Shown: one piece after another, positions 46,087-57,750 of the stretch
Layout of the letters: every line of letters starts with the position of its first letter
How positions within the stretch are numbered: position 1 is the stretch's first letter
Program-made: the position numbers and the translations under genes
The notes under the pieces: generated by a model
The model's database searches: none
What the model saw: the letters and a program-made list of their open reading frames with translations, nothing else
Told to the model about the DNA's origin: nothing
NCBI RefSeq assembly: GCF_036669915.1
Contig: NC_089325.1
Span: forward strand, 12,480,735-12,544,734
DNA length: 64,000 nucleotides
Direction: 5' to 3'
DNA from: Pocillopora verrucosa
Taxonomy: Eukaryota; Cnidaria; Anthozoa; Scleractinia; Pocilloporidae

Positions 46087-49000
46087 ATCATGATCTTTTA
46101 AGTCTTGGCTGTTCGGAAATTGCTGTTCTTAACAATGCGTTGCGCTCTGAAAATCAAGACAAAAATGACATGTCAATGAACCTGTTTAGATAGAAACAAA
46201 TTAAGGCCATTTGCTTATCTTGAGTTTTCAAAAGGATTCTTGAAAAAGAAATGTTTCTTCAAATTAAGCGCATTTCTTACCAGCATTTTTGTCATTAACT
46301 CTTCCTTAGCCCCTGGCTAAACCATTCAACATTTTCGTTCCAAATGGTGTTTGTCGCATTTAAGACGGATTACCAAACGATCAAACAAGCGCACGGCTTT
46401 TCCACATGCGTGACTACTGGATGAAATTGTTCGGTCTACTTCCACCCTCCAGCTTGCCACTGTACGAAAATGTTTGATCGTTAAGGAGCTGTCGGTTTCC
46501 TGTTTTTCTCAAAAAGATTTCGATTGCTAAAACACAGGAATCTTGAACTGGCTCGCTCACACAATTGTAGAGAATTGTTTATAGAGACATGCTGCCTCCT
46601 AATACAATGGATGCTTTAAATTCGTGGTAGTGTCAAATAATAGATTTTCCGTAACAATTATTTGGCGTTTGCCATACTCTCGATATTTTAAAAATTTTAT
46701 TTAATTTATTTTCATATTATCAAATTACCATTGACGATCCTTTTTAGTTCAACGATTTGAAAACGGTGCACACGAAAGAAGCTTCGGTAATGGTGCTGCT
46801 ATTTTTCTGTATTTTCTTTTATCTACGTAATGCTATTACTACTCGAAAAGAAAGTTTTAAAATTATTTCTGCTAGTGATCATTTCAAAATTAATATCTTG
46901 ATCATGCCTGTTCGTGGAGAGTAATAATTGGCGCCTTAGTGTCTTTCTACCTAAAACCCAAAAAGATTTCCATTTATTTGACGTGAAATGACGAGAAATT
47001 CAATTCCTCGTCATTTCACACCAATTAAAGGAAAATACTAACTTTCCCGTGATAAATTGTTTCGTACTTAGCGATATCTGCTGCACTCAATGATGATAGT
47101 TGTCCCATTTTGTAAGAATTTCTCTTTTCTCGTGAAATAGTAATGATATTTTCAGATAAACTTTTTATTTTTCAAAAGATAACCCACTGATAACTGACGG
47201 TGCGCACTCTCTTGTTATTGATTTATAGACGTGTTTTGACGAGAGAGTGTAAACGTGTTTGTTATGTCTTAGATACGCGTGGTTTTCGCGTTTACAAAGC
47301 CTTAAACCTCATCTAAAACACTCGGGGGGGCTAGGGGTGGGTTAAATTTCTCGATAGTTGAGCAAACTCGAAAGCCAGTCGCGGCAGTTTTCATATTAAC
47401 TTCTGTAGTAAAAATTCATCTTTATGCAAAACTTTGAAAAAATGTGTTGCCTTAGAGCCTCCTAAATTGATCATTAATTTATGATGCCTCTGGCCTTGAG
47501 GAAATAATGAGGTATTTTCTCTTGCTCTGACCCAACGTTGCAAATTTTTAGACTCTGCAAAAAAAAAATTAAGCTACAAACTTAAAGGTGTTTTTAAGAG
47601 TACATAATGTTGCCATGGAATTTTTTTTAACCATTAATAATACAACCATGATTTATTCAGCTGTAATCTGGCATGTTTTAGAATTGACGAGATCATTTCA
47701 AAATTGCCTTTGTTTAGTCTGGTATTAGTCCTGTTTACACTATGCAAGGAGATTGCTGAGCTTTTTGCAAAATAAAACACATGGGAGACATACACAAAAT
47801 TTATATATGTTAGACGAGCTGTCGAGCTGAGTGGTGTTTGTTCGGGCAGCTTTTGGTGATGTCCCTTTTAATCAACAATTCAACAATTTCTATGTGGCAT
47901 GAGATTCTTTATCAACAAATGATCACGACTGTCATGAAAAAAAAATCTCACCAAATATTGTGAATGATGATTCGTATACCAGAATTAAATATTCGGAAAA
48001 GATTAAAAAGCAAGTGACCTTACAATCTTGACAGACAATAACAGACGACAATTTCTATAGTGATTCGTTGTTTAAGTATTGTTCGCGGCTTCCAACAAAG
48101 TGTCAACTAGTTAGGAGTTTTTACTCTTCCATTTTAATTATTAGCAAAACGAATATATTATTGTGAAATAAAAGCGTATAGTTTTTAATATTTTTTCCCA
48201 ATAGTTGGTAGCAAATGTTTACTGACCACAAAGAAAAAATCTGGAAAATATAATTATGCTTTTAATCAGTGTAAATTTTTTTTTCGGAAGACATTCATGC
48301 GTATATATGATTGTCAAATAACAGTATGAATTTTTAGAGAAAGATTTAGTTGATTGAAAAATTTCAATCGAACTCATTGCTCTCTAGTGTTACATTTGCA
48401 GTTATTTTCTCATTTTTAAATATTCCTCTATTCTTCTTCTTATAGCGAAGAAAATATACGAATAAAATAAGAGACGATTCTTAGGTAGCTTTAATTGGTT
48501 TTTTTTTTCATGGTACTTACAAAATATTCTGAAAAACAGATCCGTGAAAAAGCCGGTTTTAAAGCAGTAAGTACTTACCAATTTGTTTAAGGGCTTGTAC
48601 GGCAATGTTTCCCGGTTTTAAGTTCCTTATAGAATATCCTTATCGAAAGAGAAAGGTGAAATTAGAGTAAACGTTTTGAGGTACGTTTAATTATTCACCG
48701 GAAAATGATATCGGAAAGATTTTCATTCGCTCCGTGCGCAATAAAAAACTGGCTTGGCCAACAAACGGCAGGTGCTTTGTTATGCCGAGGAATAATTATT
48801 ACTAACACCTTACGACGTTTGCATTTTTTGACATTTTCACAGAGAGTCTGTCAGCACTCTTTATAGGTTTGTGTTACTTTCTCGGGCGACGATTTAATTT
48901 TTCTTCCGTTTTGGTGCGCATATCCCCTGTGTTTATCACAAGTCTGACACGCGACGGGGTTCTTCAAAACATCACGTTTTCGAATACAAATCTCCAGTGA

Positions 49001-49472
49001 GAGTAAAATCGATTGTTTATATTCGTGTTTTCAAAACGTCGATAGGCTGACGTACACAGTAGAAGGTTACAGTTATAAAACTTCCTTTCTCTGTGCGTGA
49101 TCAAATCGTCAAAACAACTTGTAATAAACGTTTCAAAAGATCTGCTTAGTTAGCAATAAATCTTTTCAGATTTCTCAAGTTCTACATAAAGTGAACACAG
49201 CCATAATTGAAGGAACTGTAAGGGAAGCGCTCCAGCGATATTTTGTGTACACTAAAAAGCTAACAACAAAACTAATCAACATTTCCATATTTACAAATTC
49301 AATGATCACAAACTCATAAGCTGGTCTGTCTCCAAACCATAAGAGCACCAGCTCTATTTCTTTTGTATATATTGGCACCCTGTTAAAACTTAACAAGTGT
49401 GTGGATAGTATGCCAAGCTAATTTCGGTTTTAAAATTTACGCCTCGAGTTACAAGAAATTTAACCTTCCCTT

Positions 49473-49520
49473 GTCAATCCCCGCCTCCTCTCCTCGTCAA
49501 TCCCCGCCTCCTCTCCTCGT
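49473..49520. repeat. 23-bp tandem duplication
   Basis: GTCAATCCCCGCCTCCTCTC is repeated twice with a CTC junction. It is C-rich in an otherwise A+T-rich interval. Confidence 0.85.
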
Positions 49521-50972
49521 TACTCCACCTTTTTGTTGACACTAATAGAATGAGTTTGAAACTCAACTGAAAACTGCTGTCACCAGGACTCGTCAGCTCT
49601 TTTGAGAGAACAGGGCATAAACTTCATGATTTAAACATGCTTTTTCCAAGTAGATTACCTTACATGGGAATGGCTGGGTCCTTTGCCACAAAAAAAAAAA
49701 ATAAATAAAATAAAAATAAGTTGAATGATGAAAAACGGTAAAATACTAAGTTATTAGACATCATAGACTGTGCTCGCGTATCCTAAGCTCTAAACTCTTT
49801 AGCTTAACAATAACGTTACATTTGAGAAATTAACCATCTGTTTAGCTCGAGGCTATTTGTGGGGCAACGGATGCTTTCATAGGCGTTGCAAAATTTTAGT
49901 TCCAACTCATTTTTAGTTCTTTAGCGACTATCTAATGTGTAAATTCGTAGATTTCTGCTGATTTGGGCTGCCATGGCGTCAAGAGAACACTTAAGCGTCT
50001 AATTATCAAGTTTAATCTACGACCAGATCAGTAATTTCCACAAAAAGCGCGTGCATCGTTCGTTTTGCAATGATTGTAACTCATTTCCCATAATAATGAC
50101 AATTTAGAGACACAGCTAGCTAAATATTCAAATGTCATTTCGATTAAAAAAGGTAAAATACTTGAGGAATTGTTTATTCATAAAGAGACTCATCGGCTGC
50201 TTACTCCTCAGTCGTACACCGTCCTATCAGATGTAACGCAACACCTTCCCCTATAAAAGAATATTTAGTGTTGGGTGACACTCCAAAGAAAGGCATCAAA
50301 GGAGACTATCAGTATGGCTGTGTCGACAAACATGTAATAATGCAATTTCCTTCAATAGTTGCCATCCTAAAAGGTAACTTACGTAATTGTCTAAAAGACA
50401 TATCTTCAGCCCGTTTGTTGTCAAGGACAACACCAGAAAGTGCGTTTGAATTAAACTTACGTTAATTTCACTCTTGCTTAAAGTTGAATGCTTATAAAAT
50501 ATCTGTCTTTTAGAAAGGATCGTATACGCCAAGGAAAAAGCAGTTAATTAAAAATTCAAAAGTTGAAGTTCATTAACGGCCGGATATGAAAACATCATTT
50601 TAAATAAATTCTGTGAAGTCTCTTCTTGTAAATTTTTATCTGATCGAATATGTCATGCCTCTTCGTTTTACCGGATGAATTATCGTACACTAAATGCATC
50701 ATTTTCGTTTTCACTATCGATGCTAGATAAATTGATTCAGTTGTTATTCAAAATGAGTCACTGCTGTACATAAGCTTTGTTTTTTGGCAACTTCAAATCT
50801 ACAGTCATGACAAAAACTTACCATGCTATCTCTACACTCTTTTCAAATAATCATGAATCAGGAAGCGTCTTTGTAAGCAGCCGAATCTTTGGGATCGCGA
50901 TCTGTTAATAAGCTCCACTTTTCCAGTCCTTGCAATTTCAATGTCAAAAAAGCTATTAATACTACAAATTAC

Positions 50973-51034
50973 TGACAGCTTAGTTACACGACCTACAGCT
51001 TAATTATACGACTGACAGCCTAGTTATACGACCG
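50973..51034. repeat. 20-bp tandem repeat, three copies
   Basis: Units TGACAGCTTAGTTACACGAC, CTACAGCTTAATTATACGAC and TGACAGCCTAGTTATACGAC lie head to tail, with the start of a fourth. Confidence 0.85.
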
Positions 51035-53373
51035 ACAATTGCATCTCATTCATTTGTCAATCAATTCATAGTGATATGTAGAAGTGGGACAGGCAGGTGA
51101 ACTCTTTTTCTAAACTTACCAGTAGGTGATATAACCATTGATCAGTAGAGTTAATTTAACATAGACTGGATAATTATACGAGGATGGCTTCTTCGAAGCC
51201 GAGTCATCATAGTATTTAATAATAGATTAGAGTCGTAGCTGTAATCGCGATAAAAAAAATCAGACAGGAAGACGAAAGATGGTTCCGTCAAGAAACTAAA
51301 AAATATTTTTAACAGACATTTTGGGGCAAACTGAATTGACGAAACTTGTATTTTTGAGAATAAATGGGGGAGCCTTTTTAATTTAACGTTGCTAAGTCAG
51401 ATATTAGTCATCATTTTGTCAGTAAAGACGCTAATCTCCTTATCCGTCGATTAAGTAGAGTGGGCCAAGACGTCTCTTTAGAAGGTGACCAAAGGTTTAT
51501 ACCAGCTGCTTGATTGGGCCCAAAATTAATAGCTGACGCGTGTGTTTTACAGAAAGACAAGGTGAGGTGAGATTAGAAATTTTCCTTTTTAATTCTTGAC
51601 ACAGCAATTTTATGAAATTTGTACGTGAAACAGGACTAGGACCCCTCTTTGCCATCCAAGGGTGAAAAGTCAGTTTTGGTCATGAGCCAAATTCGTCAAA
51701 GGACCTTTCCGTAACCGAACTCTGAGAAGCTAGAAGGTTTATTTATTAGTAATCGATCGTCCTAAAGATTTTTCATTTAGATCTTAAAGGCAACAGGAAG
51801 GCTTTCACAAAGGAAAAGAGCTATGGACAGGAAAAAGTCCGGTATATAGCGCAATTCTTTTCACTTTTTGCAAATTTAATTCGGTCAAATTTCTCCTGGT
51901 GAAATCTAGATAACTTAAGCTTAAATTATGCTGAAAGACGCGAAACATATATTGTTAAGGCTTCTGCAGAGAAGATTTGAACCCCAATGAAATGTTTTTG
52001 ACTCTACCCAAATGATTTGGAGACTTTTAAAATCCAGTAAATGTATGATTTTGCACTTTGTTCTTTTGAAAATGTTGAACACGTTTGCGTCGGTTCTTGC
52101 AAATGGCATTTCTGCGATGTTCAGGATCAACTCATCTAGTTCCGGTAACCGAAAAAAATTTCAGGAAGACCACTTTGAACAAGTATCGTCAAGTTTACCG
52201 TATTGATATTACTATTTCTTCCATGGATCGTTAAGAAAGACCTTCCTTACCTTCTGAACATTGATTTTTTTGCAGTTTCGTTCTTCGTATCTACAGCTTT
52301 CATCAAGTCATAAAACGACAGTACGTCTTTCTCTGTGACATACTCCGGTTGGGTGTTCCACGTACTGTTTGCGTAAAAGGTCTGACAACTAATTCACGCT
52401 TAAAAAGAAGAAGAAGAAGAAGGAATTACGTAAGTGCCTCGCTGTTTCCTGTCTAGCTGGCTTCTCTAATCAATAAGGTTAATCAGAGTCAGAAATGAAA
52501 AAATACACAATATTATAATTTATCTCTTTGACGTCTTTTGCACACGTGGGCTTAAATTGAAGTTAAACTACTTTAAAATCAGTATATTTCTGTCCCTGCA
52601 GATTCTGTAAAAGTTTATTTACGTTTATTCGCAATTATTCACGAAGGCTGCGATGTATTCGCGCATTTCCGGTCCTTGCAAGACGAGTTATCGCGTCAAA
52701 GTTGGTCCCGAAAGTCACGCTAACCTCCGATTGAAAGCATGTCACGCGATAGTAGAAATCCCTTGTATGTGATAATAAAACCACTGTCATAATTCACTTT
52801 AAGCTAACGGAACTTCTAAAGCGATGTCTTTTAAGATAACTGAAAGGTTTCTGATAAGATTTCTAGCCGGAAATAGACTTATGTCATGCTAGCCAAATAT
52901 CTGATGAATTTTTAAACTCGATAACGCGATAGCGGCAAATTTACCCAAATATTTGTCATCATTTTCCTTCTTAAATAAACATATTACCACTTGCCGGGAT
53001 AACGGGAAGGTTAGAAGAGGATGTGAGAAAATTAAAGGTTCCTTTCCGAAAAATGTGTTGTAATTTATAAAAGCATATCTGATTCTTATAAACTGAGATA
53101 CTACGTGCGCATTGATTGGCCAAAAACATATCGTTTACTGCACCGGGTAGCCCCAAAAAATTGAAGTTTATTTTACAAAAGCAATAGAGCGCACTCTCTA
53201 CACAAGAAATGTTCTCCCAAAATCCCCCGTGGGTTACTTCGCCGGTAAACCGCTTGAAATTGTGATCTTTTGCTTAAAATAATTCATTAAAAATATTCTC
53301 CGATCACTTTATGATCGGCATCTTACTACACTTTAGCTCTAATAACTGGCACAAGTTGTCATCTCCGCAGTAA

Positions 53374-53741
53374 TAGGGAGCTTAAGCAAACCACGACGAC
53401 GACGGCAACGAGAACGTCATCCAACAAAAGGTTTAATGAGCAGAACAATGGCTATGCACGTGCGTTATAAATCTTTGTACATTTCTTTGCCATCCTCTGC
53501 AAAACAACAACGTGAAATGACCAAATTCTACGTCCTGTACGGAACGTGGACGACGACGGCTAATATTTCGTATTTCCATTCGGAATTACACGCCATTGCA
53601 CATTTAGCTCGAGCACGATTTTAGAGCCATTAACGAACCGAACAGATCTAGACAACTGTGAATTTCGCTCATAAAATATAAATTCATTTTTTACTTGGCG
53701 TCGTACCCAGCGTCGTCGTCGTGGTTGCTAAAGCTCCCTAA
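53374..53741. mobile_element. Foldback / MITE-type non-autonomous DNA element
   Basis: The terminal inverted repeats are AGGGAGCTTAAGCAAACCAC plus GACGACGACGG at the left, and CGTCGTCGTCGTGG plus TTGCTAAAGCTCCCT at the right. TAAT/AATTA flanks suggest a TA-rich target duplication. The roughly 300-bp interior has a 62-codon open frame (53436-53624) that I regard as incidental. No transposase is present, so it would have to be moved in trans. Confidence 0.75.
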
Positions 53742-53930
53742 TTAAAACACTCTCGCACAAATGGTTAAGGTAATAGCATAACAAAGAAATAATTCACAGC
53801 CACCCGAATAATTTGGTATACTATCACAGTGGGAAGACAGCTGATCTGCGAAGAGCTCTGTTGTCCGAGCAGCTGAATACGCCAATCTAAAATGCGATTG
53901 ATTCAGCATTGTTGGTACTTGACAGGTTTC

Positions 53931-53985
53931 ATGTATTTTTAAAATTGTTTTTGTATTTTTAAAATTGTTTTTGTATTTTCAAAAT
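53931..53985. repeat. 20-bp tandem repeat, 2.5 copies
   Basis: TGTATTTTTAAAATTGTTTT is repeated head to tail. Confidence 0.85.
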
Positions 53986-54847
53986 CTACTCGCTATATCA
54001 CAAAGGATTTTTCTTGAAATTATTAAGAAAAGAATCTATAACATTCTCTTCAGTTCTTTCAAACCCAACCAGACCAGCCTCAACGATCCACAATGGCGGA
54101 TCCAGACGGGGTCCGGAGGTTATGCACACTCTCTTCCCCCCTCCCCCCTCCCCCCGCGCATCAGACCTGTAGGTTTTTTTACTACTTATACAAATTCCAA
54201 AATTCTCACAATGATAGGATGGTGTATTCCTACTCTATATGAAGTATTTGTTATTCAATTATCTTGCAATATGTCTTGGCTTATTTGGGCCATTACGAAA
54301 AAAACAATTAAAGGTTTTCTCTGTCTTCAGATTGAAAGTTTGGACCTCCTTCCAAAATTTTCTGGACCCCCTCCTCCTTCCAATCCATATCGTTGCTGAG
54401 TTCCACATACTAGATAACGGGTTTTGCGGCAAATGGTGAAAATTAATTCTGATTTTTGTCTCTTTTCCTATAAGATCCTACAACCCCTCAATCACCCAAG
54501 CAGAAATACAACAAAAAGTGTCCTGCGCATAGCTTAAGGAAATATTTTAACTTTATTTACAAACGGCTGAAAGCAAACGGCAAGAAGAACGATTTTTCCA
54601 TAGTCAGTAATGTCTCGGTAAGTAAGAAGTTCTTAAGCATTCATATCCCTTTATTAAAAGCGAATTGAATGACTTTGGCAAAAATTTCAACAGAAGACTA
54701 AAAAATTACGGAGCAAAAAAGGAATTATCTGATGCATGATGAATTATGAAATAAGGAATGGTAATTATCTTTCACTAAAGGGGAGGGAGTGGAGGATTTT
54801 GTTGTGTAAAGGTAACGTTCACCCGATCCCCTCCTAACTTCCTAAGG

Positions 54848-55000
54848 CTCTGTTTTATTCCCATCCTCCTCCCCCCCCCACCCCCCTCAGCAGTCAATTT
54901 TCTATAGTCTCCTGTGTCTATGTCGGCGACGACTGATCCCCCCCTCTCTCTCTCTCCCTGAAAACCATGTGATCTCAAAAATCCTCCACCTCCCTCCACG
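54848..55000 (-). repeat. G-rich dispersed repeat, copy 3 (upstream of TPP1)
   Basis: On the - strand it reads GATCTCAAAA/CACATGGTTTTCAGGG, GATCAGTCGTCGCCGACATA and GGGGGTGGGGGGG-type runs, matching copies at 21300 and 44925. It lies within 200-340 bp upstream of the TPP1 start codon. Confidence 0.65.
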
Positions 55001-55189
55001 CAGGCGATGAGTGAATAATGATTGGTTACTTAGAGCAATTGAATGAAAACCGCTGGTCATGAATAATGCAACAACAATCTGTCCTTGTTTTCCTAAAGGA
55101 CTTCCCACATTGTTTCCGGTTTTTAACCGGAAACCAAACAAACGTCACATGACTTTCACGGGATCGGCATTCAGCTGCAGTGGGGGAAC

Positions 55190-56908
55190 ATGGAGAACGG
55201 ACGCCTCATTTGTGCGGCGTTTTTTCTCGCCTGCACCGGCCTTTGCACCGCTAAACCGCAGGAACTCGTGTTCCTTGAAAGCAGCCACGATTTGGAAGCT
55301 TGGCGAGCGGAGGGTTGGGAAAAAGCGGAAAGACTCTCCCCGTCGGAAGATGTTTTTCTCACCTTCGCTCTCAAGCAAAGAAATTTAGAATCGCTCGAGC
55401 GACATTTCTGGCAGGTCTCCGATCCCAAGTCGTCGGAATATGGCAAACACTTGTCGTTATCCAACCTGACGCAGCTTGTATCACCTTCTGAAGCGACTAC
55501 TTCTACAATCAACTTATGGCTAAGAAGGCATGGCATTCAGCAGAGCGACTGCACGACAATTCTTACCGGAGATTTTTTGACTTGCCGAATGTCTTGTGCA
55601 GCAGCAGAGGCACTTCTTGTTGGGGCGAAGTTTCACCGCTTTAGACATACAAAGCTCACACGGCCCGTGATTCGCTCGACCCATCTATACAGTGTTCCGA
55701 AGACAGTGTCTCCTCATTTGGATTTCGTGGGTGGGGTACTTCATTTCCCAGCGGTGAATGGCCCGTCCTCCCCCAAAGTTAATGAGTACGCGCTCTTCGA
55801 GATTGAGAAAAAACCATCAGTTAGGGGCCAAGTACACATCGGTGTTTACCCGAGTGTTTTACGAGAGCGTTATAATGTTTCTGATGTCGTTGGCACGCAT
55901 CCCAAAAACTTACAATCTGTGGCACAATTTCTGGAACAGTACTACAGTCCTTCTGATCTAAAGGAATTCTTAGCCTTGTGGGGAGGTTCCTTCAAGCATC
56001 TGGAAGAAATGGCCAAAGTTATTGGGCCCGATAGTGGTCGCTCTGGCATTGAAGCTAGCCTGGATACCCAGTACATCATGAGTCTGGGTGCAATGGTACC
56101 TACGTGGTTCTGGAGCACTGGTGGGCGTCATGAGTCACAAGAGCCCTTCCTGGAATGGCTCATTGACATCAGTAATCGCACAGATGTACCGTGGGTGCAC
56201 AGCGTCAGCTACAGTGATAATGAAGACACACTGGATGTCACCTACATGAACAGAATCAATGTAGAGTTCCAAAAGGCTGGTGTTCGAGGACTCACCTTCC
56301 TCTTTGCCAGTGGAGACAATGGTGCTGGCTGTAAAAAGAAGAAGTTTCGCCCCATGTTTCCATCATCATCCCCTTATGTTACTACAGTTGGTGGAACAGC
56401 ATTTAATGATCCTTTCACAGTGTCTGATGAATATGCCTATGACATAAGCGGTGGAGGATTCAGCAATGTATTCGATCGTCCTTCTTACCAAACTGATGTT
56501 GTTGAGAATTACCTGAAGACAGGACCACACATACCTGCGGCATCATACTTTAATCAAGCAGGGCGTGGTTTTCCTGACATTGCAGCCATATGCAATCACT
56601 TTTGGATCGTCAATAATAGGATTCCTGTTCCAGGGGTCATGGGAACATCAGCTTCAACACCAACCGTGGCTGGTATCATTTCATTGGTGAATGATGCACG
56701 TTTTCAACAAGGCAAATCTTCCCTAGGATTTTTGAATCCTTTCCTGTATCAAAATGCAGCGGCAATGTATGATGTTACAACGGGTTATAATGATGGTTGT
56801 CTTGAGGGAGATACAGGATTCTATGCTGCTGCTGGTTGGGATCCTGTGACAGGCTCAGGTAGTCCAAACTTCCCTGATTTGGTCAAGGCTGCCCTAAGCA
56901 ATCAATGA
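55190..56908 (+). CDS. Tripeptidyl-peptidase 1 (sedolisin, S53), intronless
   Basis: One open frame of 572 residues. The start ATG is in strong context (AACATGG) and is followed by a signal peptide (GRLICAAFFLACTGLCTA). TPP1 is a lysosomal serine-carboxyl peptidase, made as a proenzyme, that removes tripeptides from free N termini. The pro-domain spans about 22-205 and the catalytic domain about 210-572. Catalytic residues visible are Glu288 and Asp292 (GIEASLD), Asp376 (ASGDNGAG, oxyanion) and Ser487 (GTSAS). Calcium-site residues are Asp528-Val529 (YDVTTG) and Asp551 (GWDPVTG). The length is close to the human protein (563). Vertebrate TPP1 genes are split by many introns, so the intronless form suggests a retrocopy that stayed intact, or lineage intron loss. 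AATAAA lies at 57114. Confidence 0.97.
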   Translation: MENGRLICAAFFLACTGLCTAKPQELVFLESSHDLEAWRAEGWEKAERLSPSEDVFLTFALKQRNLESLERHFWQVSDPKSSEYGKHLSLSNLTQLVSPSEATTSTINLWLRRHGIQQSDCTTILTGDFLTCRMSCAAAEALLVGAKFHRFRHTKLTRPVIRSTHLYSVPKTVSPHLDFVGGVLHFPAVNGPSSPKVNEYALFEIEKKPSVRGQVHIGVYPSVLRERYNVSDVVGTHPKNLQSVAQFLEQYYSPSDLKEFLALWGGSFKHLEEMAKVIGPDSGRSGIEASLDTQYIMSLGAMVPTWFWSTGGRHESQEPFLEWLIDISNRTDVPWVHSVSYSDNEDTLDVTYMNRINVEFQKAGVRGLTFLFASGDNGAGCKKKKFRPMFPSSSPYVTTVGGTAFNDPFTVSDEYAYDISGGGFSNVFDRPSYQTDVVENYLKTGPHIPAASYFNQAGRGFPDIAAICNHFWIVNNRIPVPGVMGTSASTPTVAGIISLVNDARFQQGKSSLGFLNPFLYQNAAAMYDVTTGYNDGCLEGDTGFYAAAGWDPVTGSGSPNFPDLVKAALSNQ

Positions 56909-57113
56909 AATTTCAGAAGAGGTAGAAAAAAGTCATATAAAGTTATTACAACATTGAGATGCTAGGGAACTGAAACAAACATTGAAAGATAGGGCTTTTT
57001 AGATATATCACTTTGTATCATGTCACATTTGTGCTAAGAAAATTGCAATCCAAGAATTCGGGTTTTGTTTTTGAACACTGTTAATCAAAGTTTTTGGATT
57101 AAGATTTTTGGTA

Positions 57114-57119
57114 AATAAA
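57114..57119 (+). terminator. Poly(A) signal AATAAA for TPP1
   Basis: Canonical AATAAA about 205 bases after the TPP1 stop codon. Confidence 0.6.
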
Positions 57120-57553
57120 ATTCATTTTTGAAACTGCATCTGTATTTTGTGATGAGTTCTAACAAGAGTTAATTTCATTAAGGTTTTCAACTGTAAACAA
57201 TTCCATCACCTCTTAAAGTGATGAGCATCTACAAGGTTGTGCTCTAAGAAAAATTGAAGGGAGCCCAGAGTTCTGAAATTGTGAAATTCAGGGTGCCCAG
57301 CATATGCTTTTTATGGAAAAACTGAAATTTGTAAGTCACCCATAAGCAAAAGTTAGGCACCAGGGGCCACCAGGTGCTGCTAGACCACAGCCATGATCTA
57401 ATTTTTCCCAATAGTATCACTGCTGGATCAAACCTACTGTAAGGTTGTGAGAATAAAGCAAATGATCTTGAACTTGAGAAGCTCTTAATCCTTTGACTAC
57501 TAAAAGTGACTTGCATCTAATTTCTCCCTTTACTGTTTTCCCCAAATCATTCT

Positions 57554-57750
57554 TTAATCCTTTAACTCCCAATTCTCCTTACTGTCTGCCAAATGGTTCT
57601 CATTATGTTAGTTTGGAGAATTTGGTATTGGATCAATTAGTAATCCCATGATTGACATTTTTCTTTATTCTCATTACTTGTCTGTATGAGATTGTATAGA
57701 TATAGTAAGGAGAAATTCTCTCTTGGTCACTCATAGGATTTAAAGGTTTA
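57554..57750. repeat. MITE-like element, family 1, copy 4
   Basis: It opens TTAATCCTTTAACTCCCAATTC and closes CACTCATAGGATTTAAAGG. The interior GGAGAATTTGGTATTGGATC and AAGGAGAAATTCTCTCTTGG match the copy at 15509. Confidence 0.75.

Larger units (their letters stand above)
46087..55189. other. Nine-kb interval with no supported gene
   Basis: No ORF here shows a recognisable domain, signal peptide or splice partner. It is A+T-rich with many short homopolymers. Structured pieces are a 23-bp duplication at 49473-49520, a 20-bp triplication at 50973-51034, a foldback element at 53374-53741, a 20-bp tandem repeat at 53931-53985, and a G-rich repeat copy at 54848-55000. Distal regulatory sequence or an unrecognised noncoding RNA gene could be present; I see no direct sign of either. 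Confidence 0.5.

Noticed and set aside
53436-53624. 62-codon frame inside the foldback element
   Set aside because: It lies wholly within the non-autonomous element and does not resemble a transposase.
53965-54399. 144-codon + strand frame
   Set aside because: It starts in an A+T tandem repeat and crosses a C-rich tract, with no domain or signal.
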